Below, one piece after another: positions 27,854-36,180 of a stretch of DNA of 64,000 nt. Within the stretch, counting starts at the first letter, position 1; every line of letters begins with the position of its first letter. Under the pieces are notes generated by a model that saw only the letters and a list, made by a program, of their open reading frames with translations, did not search any database and had not been told where the DNA came from. The stretch spans positions 1 to 64,000 of the forward strand of contig JBLIEU010000006.1 of assembly GCA_047633195.1 (NCBI GenBank). Reading direction: 5' to 3'. Source of the DNA: JAKVAV01 sp047633195 (GTDB lineage Bacteria; Bacteroidota; Bacteroidia; Flavobacteriales_D; Cryomorphaceae). A program made the position numbers and the translations under genes.

Positions 27854-28440
27854 TTAGTTGGAATTGGAATCATCTTCATAAAACTTCATTTGCTCTTTTT
27901 GAAGTTCCTCAATCGCCCTTGGGTCGTTAGGGTTTGCTTCCCAGTACTTATAAGCTTCCATATATTCGGGATGATCGCCGTAATAGTGCTCTATAAATGA
28001 ACTATTTGGAATCAGAAATGTCACAAACCCCACGAAAAAACCAATTGAGGATCGAATCATCAATGCCTTGAAAACAGCCTCCTTTGTTTTCTTGAAGCGA
28101 ATGGCGTTAATCGCCATCAGCAAAACAGCTGAAAAAAGGCCGAGAAGAATCAAGCTACTTGACATGAGCCACATTTGAAGTTTGAAAAGGAGCCCCATAA
28201 GGATCGCGTCAAGTCCAATGCCCGTTGCAAGAGCATAGAAAAATGGCCCTCTTGATTTAGCTCCCGAAAAAGTGTTTTAAGAGAATTTCCAGTTACTGTA
28301 AGTGCGGAAATTGGGTAAAAGTAGATGGCCAATCCCGAAATCGGAAGAACGAAAAGAACGCCACCACAAGGAATCATGAAGTACTTCATGATTAGTGCTA
28401 CAAGAACTAGGCTTGCAAGAATTATTTCGGGTTTCTTCAT
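27854..28440 (-). pseudogene. Four- to five-helix membrane protein gene split by a one-base frameshift
   Basis: The N-terminal frame (ATG at 28440) gives MKKPEIILASLVLVALIMKYFMIPCGGVLF and TVTGNSLKTLF, then runs out of frame at 28267-28271, where the coding strand has five T. With six T the sequence continues SGAKSRGPFFYALATGIGLDAILMGLLFKL and joins the 114-codon segment that starts at 28198. The repaired protein, about 195 aa, has four or five hydrophobic segments and a charged C-terminus (EELQKEQMKFYEDDSNSN). Function unknown. Lesion or sequencing error cannot be told apart here. Confidence 0.7.
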
Positions 28441-28562
28441 CGGTCTCGTATTGTCATAAATCTAAGTGACAAAATCCTATTGTCAAAATTTAGAACCAAG
28501 AACGATTCACATTCAACGGTTAAAACCGTCCAAAGTGTCGGCTGCCAGCAGTCTCTATCCCC

Positions 28563-28570
28563 TATCTTTG
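28563..28570 (+). promoter_or_regulatory. -7 box of the lipoprotein gene at 28576
   Basis: TATCTTTG is an exact TAnnTTTG match ending 5 nt before the ATG at 28576, and it lies after the longer in-frame start at 28480. It therefore argues for the lipoprotein start at 28576 and for a nearly leaderless transcript. Confidence 0.5.
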
Positions 28571-28575
28571 CAGCT

Positions 28576-29385
28576 ATGAAAGAACTCCTCTATTTTGTCT
28601 TTGCTGTGGTATTGATTTCCTGTACACAAACAGAACCCGCTGAATCGGAAACAGCGCCTCCAAAAGAAAAAGTAGAATTAAACCCAATCCAAAAAATTGA
28701 GGAAGCTCATTCAAAACAAGACTTTCTGTCGAAAGATGTGGTGCAGTTCGACATCATCTTGAAATTTGGCGGAACAGAAAGATTGAACGGAAGCATGACA
28801 TTGGCAACAAACTCTTCAAGAGGCCATATTTCTTACGAAAATGGAAAAGACCTTTACTTCGATCAGAACAAAGTCTTTGTTTCTCCTGAAACAGAAAATA
28901 CTGCAAGCGCGCGCTTTTCGGCATACACCTGGCAGTACTTCTTTTTATTTCCATACAAGCTGAGCGACCCAGGAACCAATTGGTCTAAAGTAACCGAGGC
29001 CAACTTGAACGGCAATGTTTATAATTCCCAGAAGCTCACTTTCGGCGATGGTGTGGGCGATGCTCCCGATGACTGGTACATTACGTATTCTGACTCAGAG
29101 TCAAATCTTATGGAAGTAGCCGCCTACATCGTAACTGCTGGATCCACTGTTGAAGAGGCCGAGGAAGACCCACACGCCATTTCTTACCACGATTACAAAG
29201 ATGTAGATGGAATAGTGCTTGCCCATTCATGGCAATTTCGGGAATGGCGAAAGGACTCTGGTCTTACGCGCCAATTGGGAAGTGCTGAGTTGAGCAATTT
29301 CAAATTTATAGAAGCTGACAAAAGCGATTTATTAGCGCCTGAGGGTTCTATAGAAATAGAACAGTTCAATTATCCTATCCCGTGA
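28576..29385 (+). CDS. Lipoprotein, DUF6503-like
   Basis: 269 aa. The start at MKELLYFVFAVVLISC gives a lipobox (VLISC); a longer frame from 28480 would prefix 32 residues to it. The mature domain contains IEEAHSKQDFLSKDVVQFDIILKFGG, NGSMTLATNSSRGHISYENG and FLFPYKLSDPGTNW, patterns of a lipocalin-like beta fold that I tentatively relate to DUF6503. Likely lipid-anchored in the envelope. No catalytic residues are evident. Confidence 0.6.
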   Translation: MKELLYFVFAVVLISCTQTEPAESETAPPKEKVELNPIQKIEEAHSKQDFLSKDVVQFDIILKFGGTERLNGSMTLATNSSRGHISYENGKDLYFDQNKVFVSPETENTASARFSAYTWQYFFLFPYKLSDPGTNWSKVTEANLNGNVYNSQKLTFGDGVGDAPDDWYITYSDSESNLMEVAAYIVTAGSTVEEAEEDPHAISYHDYKDVDGIVLAHSWQFREWRKDSGLTRQLGSAELSNFKFIEADKSDLLAPEGSIEIEQFNYPIP

Positions 29386-29422
29386 AAAATGATGGTTGCG
29401 TTTATTGGGACGAAACCACTTT

Positions 29423-29929
29423 TTAACCCTTCCGTTTAAACGACCAACTCACAAAAAACTTAGCGACCTCCTCACCGTCTAGATTGGTGCCAGATGAAAT
29501 CATGGTGAGTTTATCGGAATCTCCGATAGTGAGTGAATCAATCAGTGCGACCAGCTCCAAACCTTGGTCGCAGGTGAAGGTTATTTTCTGATTGGCTTTT
29601 TTGTAATACTCGGCTCTGAAGTCTACGACGAGCATGCTGAATTCTCCTTTGCCAGCTTGGCCAAGTAGGCAGAGGGCTCCAGTTGAAAGCTCTGCTGCAC
29701 CAGCCATTGCCGCGAAATAGATCGAATTAAAAGGGTTTTGAGAACGCCAGAAATACGGGATGGAAATTTGACACTTTGATAGACTTAAAGTCTTTACTCG
29801 AAGTCGCCAAAAAATGGCAGATGGAAGTTTTAGAAGCATCCCAAACCAAAAGTAAAAAGGGTTGGTCATATTGCTGATGTACTTTTCTGCCTCTTTGTTG
29901 AGAGGCGCAGTTTTCATCTCTGCTTCCAT
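29423..29929 (-). CDS. DUF4442 hotdog-fold protein
   Basis: 168 aa from the ATG at 29929 (MEAEMKTAPLN). The longer frame to 29965 overlaps a predicted promoter. The middle part, ISIPYFWRSQNPFNSIYFAAMAGAAELSTG, is the characteristic DUF4442 stretch of thioesterase-like hotdog proteins, and YYKKANQKITFTC fits a later beta strand. A thioesterase activity on acyl-CoA or acyl-ACP is plausible but unproven. Lies next to acs. Confidence 0.75.
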   Translation of the reverse strand: MEAEMKTAPLNKEAEKYISNMTNPFYFWFGMLLKLPSAIFWRLRVKTLSLSKCQISIPYFWRSQNPFNSIYFAAMAGAAELSTGALCLLGQAGKGEFSMLVVDFRAEYYKKANQKITFTCDQGLELVALIDSLTIGDSDKLTMISSGTNLDGEEVAKFFVSWSFKRKG

Positions 29930-29954
29930 GTTATTCCGTTTTGATTTTAGTTGC

Positions 29955-29962
29955 CAAATGTA
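29955..29962 (-). promoter_or_regulatory. Candidate -7 box of the DUF4442 gene
   Basis: On the minus strand this reads TACATTTG (TAnnTTTG), 25 nt before the ATG at 29929. It makes the upstream start at 29965 unlikely. Confidence 0.4.
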
Positions 29963-30040
29963 CATTCATTTGGTACCATACTTCTAGTGTAAAGATGTTT
30001 TAGGGATTAAGCCGAATCTATGGTTCTCATGAGTGATTCT

Positions 30041-31942
30041 CTACAATGCCCCCGCCTTAATTTCCTCTACCACATCGGGGTCGAGTAGTGTCGACGTATC
30101 TCCCAAATTGTCTGTATCGCCCTCGGCGACCTTCCTCAAAATCCGCCGCATAATTTTACCACTTCGTGTTTTGGGTAATCCTGTGACGAATTGAATCTTA
30201 TCTGGCTTGGCGATTCGCCCAATCTGAGCGACTACCGTTTCCACGATCTCTGCGCGAAGTTTATCTGGGTTATCGGGTTTGCCTTTGGTGATGACGTAGG
30301 CATAAATACCTTGCCCCTTTATTTCGTGGGGATATCCCACCACGGCACTTTCAGCTACCAGGTGATCATTGGCATTGATGGCATTCTCGATTTCCGCCGT
30401 TCCGAATCGGTGTCCCGAAACATTGATCACATCATCTACCCTACCGATGATGCGGTACATGCCGTTTTCATCTCTTTTGGCACCATCGCCAGTAAAGTAG
30501 TAGCCTTTGTAATTGGAGAAGTAAGTATTCTTGCAGCGCTCGTGATCTCCATAAGTGGTGCGCAACATGCTGGGCCATGGGAATTTGACCGCGAGGTAAC
30601 CTTCCTCTCCGTTGGCCTTAATTTCTTTTCCTTCTTGATCGAGTAAAACGGGTTGAATTCCCGGTAAGGGATAACCAGCGTATGTAGGTTTCATTGGGCT
30701 GTGTTTTCCCAATCCCGAAATCATGATTCCACCCGTTTCGGTTTGCCACCAAGTATCTACGATCGGGCATTTCTCTTTCCCAATGTGAATGTGGTACCAA
30801 TCCCAAGCTTCCTGATTGATAGGCTCCCCCACTGTTCCCAATACCTTGAGGCTGTATAATCCATAGCTCAAAACATGGTCTTCGCCATGCGCCATTAACG
30901 CTCTAATGGCAGTTGGGGCCGTGTAGAATTGATTTACTCCGTGCTTATCGCAAACTTGCCAAAAACGACCAGGACTGGGATAAGTCGGAACACCTTCAAA
31001 CATTACAGTAGTGGTGCCATTTAATAAGGGCCCATATACGATGTAAGAGTGACCAGTAATCCAACCGATATCTGCAGTACACCAGTACACATCGCTTTCG
31101 TCGGGTTGAAAAACATTAGCAAAACTATAGCCAGCATAAACCATGTAGCCGCCGCAAGTATGGACCACTCCCTTGGGTTTCCCCGTACTACCCGATGTGT
31201 AAAGAATAAAGAGCATGTCTTCCGAGTCCATTGGCTCGACAGGGCAATTGGCATCTACCTTCTCTAGTTCATCGTGCAACCAGAAGTCTCTCCCTTCAAC
31301 CATTTGCACCGACCATTTTGTGCGTTCCGCCACAAGCACCGACTCTACACATGGACACGTTTTAAGGGCTTCGTTTACCACTGCTTTGACTGGTATTTCT
31401 TTGGTTCCACGGAACAAACCATCCGAAGTGATCACCATCTTACATTCTGAGTCATTAATTCTATCGGCCAATGCATTGGCTGAAAAGCCCGCAAAAACCA
31501 CCGAATGAACTGCTCCTATTCTGGCGCAAGCCAAAACGGCTATGGTCAATTCGGGAATCATCGGCATGTACAATGCGACTCGATCTCCTTTTTGGATTCC
31601 TTTAGCCTTGAGCACATTCGCAAAGCGACAGACCTTCTCATACAATTCGCGGTAGGTGTATCTGATAAAACGCTCTTTGGGATCGTTGGGCTCCCATATC
31701 AGGGCCAATTTGTTGCCTCTTTTTTCTAAATGGCGATCCAAGCAGTTTTCGGTTATGTTGAGTTTGCCATTCAAAAACCACTTTACAGACGGGGTGTCAA
31801 ATTCCCACTCGACGGTCTTGTCCCATTTGTTCATCCAGGTGTATTGCTCAGCAATTTCGTCCCAAAATTGTTCGGGCTGTTCCACACTCTTGGCGTAAGT
31901 GGCGTTATAGTCGTTATAGCTCTTGACTTGAAAATCCATCAT
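30041..31942 (-). CDS. acs: Acetyl-CoA synthetase
   Basis: 633 aa. Activates acetate to acetyl-CoA through acetyl-AMP. Motifs: the N-terminal ACAS segment, the P-loop-like ILYTSGSTGKPKGVVH, the WWQTETGG motif, GRVDDVINVSGHRFGTAEIE (hinge and A8 motif), and a C-terminal PKTRSGKIMRR with the acetylatable Lys. Length is normal. A second Met directly follows the first. No terminator is evident between it and the gene downstream. It is likely the main route for acetate assimilation. Confidence 0.97.
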   Translation of the reverse strand: MMDFQVKSYNDYNATYAKSVEQPEQFWDEIAEQYTWMNKWDKTVEWEFDTPSVKWFLNGKLNITENCLDRHLEKRGNKLALIWEPNDPKERFIRYTYRELYEKVCRFANVLKAKGIQKGDRVALYMPMIPELTIAVLACARIGAVHSVVFAGFSANALADRINDSECKMVITSDGLFRGTKEIPVKAVVNEALKTCPCVESVLVAERTKWSVQMVEGRDFWLHDELEKVDANCPVEPMDSEDMLFILYTSGSTGKPKGVVHTCGGYMVYAGYSFANVFQPDESDVYWCTADIGWITGHSYIVYGPLLNGTTTVMFEGVPTYPSPGRFWQVCDKHGVNQFYTAPTAIRALMAHGEDHVLSYGLYSLKVLGTVGEPINQEAWDWYHIHIGKEKCPIVDTWWQTETGGIMISGLGKHSPMKPTYAGYPLPGIQPVLLDQEGKEIKANGEEGYLAVKFPWPSMLRTTYGDHERCKNTYFSNYKGYYFTGDGAKRDENGMYRIIGRVDDVINVSGHRFGTAEIENAINANDHLVAESAVVGYPHEIKGQGIYAYVITKGKPDNPDKLRAEIVETVVAQIGRIAKPDKIQFVTGLPKTRSGKIMRRILRKVAEGDTDNLGDTSTLLDPDVVEEIKAGAL

Positions 31943-32151
31943 AATATTCTAATCTAACATGCAGGTGGTGGATGTGAAAAGCAGCAATTTAGAAAAGAAT
32001 AAGAAAACAGTGAACTTATAGAGGATTAATATAATTGAGTAGGCTATGGCTTTTCAAAATCAGACCTTTAAACAGCGAGAAGATAATTGGAAAATCCCGC
32101 CTCTTATTCAGGGATTTGCAAACAAGCACTAGGATTGACCGTGTGAAAGGC

Positions 32152-32244
32152 ATGTCCGATTATCGAATAAATTTCTTTTCGTTTTTTTACTTCCTCCTCT
32201 CCCTCTTGGGAATGGGTCAGGTGGAATTATCCAAAAATCTTTGA
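32152..32244 (+). other. Short signal-peptide-like ORF before the decayed PAS gene
   Basis: ATG at 32152 encodes MSDYRINFFSFFYFLLSLLGMGQ, a plausible signal peptide, then stops at 32244. Beyond it (32245-32345) I see fragments of helix-like text in shifting frames (for example ENFMDELIHEFE) but nothing that assembles. It may be the start of the gene that has decayed downstream. The stretch 31943-32151 holds no recognised gene. Confidence 0.3.
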
Positions 32245-32345
32245 CACGAGGAACTTTGCTGGAGAGAACTTCATGGACGAGTTGATCCACGAATTCGAAA
32301 GATAACGCGAGATCAGAATTGCCCTATTCAGCTTGAGTTATAAAA

Positions 32346-33314
32346 TCTAATCTTCTCGCATCATCGAACCAAGGAGTTTGGGAATGATACTCAAACATAG
32401 AAAAAGTGTCCATCTACGATGCTCACCTTGGCATTTTTGAAAATGAAATAGCTAGGATGGAATTCGATCAATAATATTTCTTTTCGAAGGTTCACCCCAC
32501 CGATCGTCAGCGAGTAAAACTTAACTGGCTGCATGTTCTGGATAGTCATGAAGATTACTTCACGATAGAGTAACAGATTTTAAATAAATAAAACCAGTAC
32601 AAGTGGGTTCGTTCAGACGGCAAGGTCATGAAACGCGATTCCAAAGGAGCCCCATTGAGAATCTCCGGAATAATTCGTGATATAAAAGAGCAGAAGGAAA
32701 AAGAACAGCTCATCATGAGGCAAACGCAAAAGTTGATTGACTAAGCTTTCATGAATTCTCATCTTTTAAGAAGGCCCGACTCCTCTATTATGGGATTAGT
32801 TGATTTATTGGCAGAGGAATCCAATTCGGAAAATCTTAAACGATTAAAAGAGACAGCACAAAAGCTAGATGAACGCATCCACGAAATCAATAGCATGATG
32901 GCGGCGATAGACAATGAATTTGGAGTAATAAATGCTCACATACAGAATATTAGCCTCATCAGTAAAGCCAGTTTACAAAGTCTGATTCTAAAACACACGG
33001 TGGAGGAGATCTCTTTGCAGTTGGAGTTTGATCTCAACCAAGACCGAGATGAATACCTGGCTTCCAGCCCCGAACGGGATATTGCTGAAGTAGTTAATTT
33101 AGATGAAGAATCTTATGACGATATTTGAGTCTTATTCCGTGAAATTGGAACGGGCTATTCGCACATTCCAGTATATATTTTGGCTTACCGTTTTGATGTG
33201 CAAATGATCAATATGCCCAATAAAGAGACATGCGTGCAAGGCATCATTCTCAAATCAGAGGATCATCATGGACTCTTTGAATTTCTTCAACCCTCAATGC
33301 TTAAGTCGAAATGA
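32346..33314 (+). pseudogene. PAS - histidine-kinase-like - receiver gene with in-frame stops
   Basis: A single reading frame runs from about 32346 to a TGA at 33312. It encodes a PAS domain (SNLLASSNQGVWE ... FFSKVHPTDRQRVKLNWLHV ... YKWVRSDGKV ... PLRISGIIRDIKEQKE), a pseudo-HisKA helix (MNSHLLRRPDSSIMGLVDLL) and the end of a receiver (SHIPVYILAYRFDV ... VQGIILKSEDHHGLFEFLQP). In-frame stops occur at 32385, 32472, 32571, 32589, 32742 and 33126, yet the frame never shifts. The receiver's acidic pocket and phosphoacceptor are lost. The last stop overlaps the e(P4) start as ATGA, so the gene once belonged to that transcript. Confidence 0.7.
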
Positions 33315-34123
33315 ATAAATTGACAATAATTGCACTCTCCACCATCATTGTTCTTTCTGCTTGCAATGAGAAATCAATAACCAGAGAAAGTAAATCGGAA
33401 AAAAATTCACAAAATTACCTCATCCATTCGACGCTCTACGCGCAAAGAGCGGCAGAGTATAAAGCACTTTGCTATCAGGCATACAGTCTGGCAAGATTGC
33501 GCATTGAGCTTGTCTTGGAGAGTGGAGTTGAGCGTCCTGCCGTGGTTCTCGATTTGGATGAAACCGTACTGGACAATAGTCCATATACGGCCTGGCAAAT
33601 CGCATCGGGAAACCCTTACACGCCTGACACTTGGGCAACATGGGTCGAGGCGGCTGAAGCCGAGGCTATCCCAGGATCTGTCGAATTTCTGCAATGGGCC
33701 GACAGCAATAGTGTGGAGCTGTTTTATGTGAGTAATCGAGGGGTGGATGGTCTGAACGCCACGATTCAAAACTTGACTAATCTAAAAATTCCTCAAGCTG
33801 ATTCCACCCACATTTTTCTAAAAACAGATACATCTGACAAATCAGAAAGACGGGAAAAAGTTAAAAAGCAAGGAGTTGAAATCGCGCTATACATTGGCGA
33901 TAATCTAGGCGACTATTCTGAGGCATGGGATAAGCCTGCAAGTCCCGATGAGCGCTTGACTTTGGTGCATGAGCGGAACAGTGAATTTGGCGTTCATTTT
34001 ATCGTGCTTCCCAACGCGCTTTACGGCACATGGGAAGGAGCTATTTACGATTACAATCGTGAGTTGAACGACGCGGAGCAAGATTCGTTAAGAAGAGTCT
34101 CTCTCAACCCTTGGCAGAAGTAG
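33311..34123 (+). CDS. 5'-nucleotidase/acid phosphatase, lipoprotein e(P4) family
   Basis: 270 aa. A lipobox (VLSAC) directs it to the outer membrane or periplasm. HAD-superfamily motifs: VVLDLDETVLDNS (nucleophile Asp and DxD), SNRGVDG for phosphate binding, and YIGDNLGDYSEAW with the acidic pair. These fit class C acid phosphatases that cleave nucleoside monophosphates. Length is normal. The start overlaps the stop of the decayed PAS gene by four bases. Confidence 0.9.
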   Translation: MNKLTIIALSTIIVLSACNEKSITRESKSEKNSQNYLIHSTLYAQRAAEYKALCYQAYSLARLRIELVLESGVERPAVVLDLDETVLDNSPYTAWQIASGNPYTPDTWATWVEAAEAEAIPGSVEFLQWADSNSVELFYVSNRGVDGLNATIQNLTNLKIPQADSTHIFLKTDTSDKSERREKVKKQGVEIALYIGDNLGDYSEAWDKPASPDERLTLVHERNSEFGVHFIVLPNALYGTWEGAIYDYNRELNDAEQDSLRRVSLNPWQK

Positions 34124-34138
34124 CAAGCTCTTTAAATC

Positions 34139-34855
34139 TCAAAACCATTCTTTATACAGCCGACTGAATATCACACCTATTAGAATTGCCAACCCGAAAC
34201 TGAGCAATGTTCCAATAAGGATGTACTCTGTGAGTTTTCGATCTTTGGCGCGCGAAAGATCCCCGAATCGAAAAACTGATTTTGCCGTGATTAAAAAACC
34301 AATGGCCGACCATTGATTTAAAATGACAAGCGTAAATATGAAGAGCCGTTCGAGCATCCCGATGTATTTTCCCGCTGCGGGAAGCGATTGGTCATCCTTA
34401 TCTTCTGCTACTATCCATCTGCTCATTAGCACTTGTATGAAAACTGACCCTGCAAAAGTGAGAACGAGGACACACAGCAAGAGGAAAAGATGTAGCTCAG
34501 AAAGCAGTTCTCCTGAAATGGAGGCGGGAAAGTAATAAGCAGCCAATCCTACAATGACCAGGAGATGGGCTAGTTGATCAAAGATGAACAGCCAGCGCGC
34601 ATTCACTTTTTCATGTAGATTTAATTTAATCAGGTCAATTGCAAAGTGGCTTATCGGCACGACTAAAAATACCAGCCAATACTCGAAATCAAAACGAAAT
34701 ATCACGAGAAGCGCCACCAAATGAATGAGAATATGAAAATAGAGATACTTGGATTTGTGTCGCCGCTCTAGCTTATCCTCTACCCACTTTTTGGGCTGAA
34801 AAACAAAATCTCCCAAGATATGGGCCAAGAGCATTTTTATGAAAATGAGACTCAT
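34139..34855 (-). CDS. DUF3307 membrane protein
   Basis: 238 aa. N-terminal LLAHILGDFVFQPKKWVEDK is the DUF3307 signature, and hydrophobic segments follow through the protein (about five to seven helices). The start overlaps the satD stop by 4 bp (ATGA), so the two are one translational unit. DUF3307 proteins are recurrent partners of SatD in Bacteroidota. The function is unknown, and envelope or transport roles are speculative. Confidence 0.75.
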   Translation of the reverse strand: MSLIFIKMLLAHILGDFVFQPKKWVEDKLERRHKSKYLYFHILIHLVALLVIFRFDFEYWLVFLVVPISHFAIDLIKLNLHEKVNARWLFIFDQLAHLLVIVGLAAYYFPASISGELLSELHLFLLLCVLVLTFAGSVFIQVLMSRWIVAEDKDDQSLPAAGKYIGMLERLFIFTLVILNQWSAIGFLITAKSVFRFGDLSRAKDRKLTEYILIGTLLSFGLAILIGVIFSRLYKEWF

Positions 34856-35451
34856 ATCGTATCGATTTGTTTCACATAATAATTATTCACCTTCATCATT
34901 TCACTATACCCTCCGCGCGACATAGCTTCGCTTACGCTGCTTTGAGATTTTTTTAGAAGCTTCGCCAATTCCTTTTGTGACTTGTCGGGGTTTTCGATGG
35001 ATGCATTCAATATCGTGGCGACTGCCGAGCTCCAACTGTCCGCTACAAGAAGGGCCAGTTGTAGCATTAGATTGATCGATTCATCAATGTCTTTATCTCC
35101 AGTTCTGATGGCCAGAGTTTGCTTCTTCAATTCCTCAAAGCTTTCTCCTGAGCGAACATAAGCCGAGCCATTAGATTCTGATATGCGCTCTTCTTTATGG
35201 GTAACGTCACCAATGCCAATGGCCATTCTTACATCTCTGTTAGCCGTTTGCTTTATGCATGCCTTTACATGAAAGGCCGTGAGTAGTGCATTTTTGGGTT
35301 CAACTTCCAATTGGAAACTATCTCCCCTGAAAATCTCCCATCTCTCAGGACTTTCCCCATAGCGATTCAGAACCTTTTTAAGGAGCGATAGCCACTGAGT
35401 AGAGTTGTCTTCTGTGGAGTTGATGATGTCTCCCGTGATTATTGCAATCAT
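34852..35451 (-). CDS. SatD family regulator
   Basis: 199 aa. N-terminal MIAIITGDIINSTED is typical of SatD. The C-terminus, SIENPDKSQKELAKLLKKSQSSVSEAMSRGGYSEM, is a helix-turn-helix (KSQKELAKLLKKSQSSVSEA), so this is a DNA-binding protein. The gene is transcribed toward DUF3307 and overlaps it. Immediately upstream lie four phased palindromes that are good candidates for its own binding sites. Family-level biology: sat genes in streptococci affect acid tolerance. The sensor role here is inference. Confidence 0.75.
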   Translation of the reverse strand: MIAIITGDIINSTEDNSTQWLSLLKKVLNRYGESPERWEIFRGDSFQLEVEPKNALLTAFHVKACIKQTANRDVRMAIGIGDVTHKEERISESNGSAYVRSGESFEELKKQTLAIRTGDKDIDESINLMLQLALLVADSWSSAVATILNASIENPDKSQKELAKLLKKSQSSVSEAMSRGGYSEMMKVNNYYVKQIDTI

Positions 35452-35461
35452 GAGACGAATA

Positions 35462-35565
35462 TATCGGCTTATCAGCAGATAATCTAATTTATCGGCTCTA
35501 AAGCCGATAATGACTAATATCGGTTCTCAAGCCGATAAATCAGGTTATCGGTTCTCAGGGCGATT
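35462..35565 (-). promoter_or_regulatory. Array of four 28-bp-spaced palindromic operators upstream of satD
   Basis: Four copies of TATCGGYT-N4-AGCCGATA-like palindromes begin at 35462, 35490, 35518 and 35546, exactly 28 bp apart. The second copy is a perfect palindrome with 9-bp arms (35489-35497 and 35502-35510). The first and third have one arm mismatch, and the fourth is more degenerate. They lie between the satD start (first copy 11 bp away) and its presumed promoter. Likely repressor or activator sites, most simply for SatD. Confidence 0.75.
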
Positions 35566-35615
35566 TTACTTTGTTTTGCAATTCGCATCGCGCAAAAACA
35601 GCACAGTGATACCCA

Positions 35616-35780
35616 CTACACATCATTTTTAGCGATGATCCAAATGGCATGAACAATACCAGGCACAAACCCGAGAAGGGTCAAGAGAATATTGATCCAG
35701 AAGTGTTTGCCAATACCTACAGTGAAGAAAACACCTAGAGGTGGCAAAATAACGGCAAGGATAATTCTTAAAATACTCAT
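35616..35780 (-). CDS. YqaE/Pmp3 family small membrane protein
   Basis: 54 aa. The text starts MSILRIILAVILPPLGVFF, then VGIGKHFWINILLTLLGFVPGIVHAIW: the complete Pmp3/YqaE (UPF0057) family pattern of two membrane helices with a conserved LPPLGVF and LLGxxPGxxHA. In plants, yeast and bacteria these affect membrane potential and salt response. Start at the ATG at 35780 and stop at the TAG at 35616. No neighbour implies a pathway. Confidence 0.85.
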   Translation of the reverse strand: MSILRIILAVILPPLGVFFTVGIGKHFWINILLTLLGFVPGIVHAIWIIAKNDV

Positions 35781-35811
35781 GAGTGTTTATTTGATCTGGT
35801 TGATATAGAGT

Positions 35812-36036
35812 TTATTCTGATTCGGAATTCCCGCCCTTTAGCGTAAGAAAGTAGAGTCCTAGAATGAAGCAAACTGATGAGAGCACAAAATAAGAAGAAG
35901 GCGATTGCCAAATACTCAAATCATCCGTTGTGTAAGTGGCAGCTACATCTCGAAGTATCATAGCTCGGATCAGAAAAGCCACACACAGGGCCCACGGAAT
36001 AATGTAAAACTTCGCTCTATTTGATTTCTCGGACAT
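35812..36036 (-). CDS. Small two-helix membrane protein
   Basis: 74 aa from MSEKSNRAKFYIIPWALC at 36036; upstream in-frame starts (36072, 36054) are disfavoured by a -7 box immediately 5' of 36036. Two hydrophobic segments (about 9-27 and 46-65) and a short acidic C-terminus (GGNSESE). I recognise no family. It lies between the Pmp3-type gene and the divergent SbtA-like permease. Confidence 0.55.
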   Translation of the reverse strand: MSEKSNRAKFYIIPWALCVAFLIRAMILRDVAATYTTDDLSIWQSPSSYFVLSSVCFILGLYFLTLKGGNSESE

Positions 36037-36041
36037 GAGCA

Positions 36042-36049
36042 CAAATATA
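36042..36049 (-). promoter_or_regulatory. -7 box before the 36036 start
   Basis: The minus strand reads TATATTTG (TAnnTTTG), ending 5 nt before the ATG at 36036. This implies a leaderless or very short-leader transcript and fixes the start. Confidence 0.45.
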
Positions 36050-36180
36050 TACATGCCAGCGATAGTGACCACTCCAAACAGTCAAAAGTGATTTTCTAAC
36101 ATCGCTCGTTGATAACTGCCTTTTAAATCACTTCCACCAAGTTCCATCGGAGTATAACTTCGTCGAAAATTAGAACAGTT

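Noticed and set aside
35462..35565. CRISPR-like array of 20-bp repeats
   Set aside because: Inter-repeat distances are only 8 bp and the units are imperfect palindromes directly before a regulator gene; no cas genes nearby. Operators fit better.
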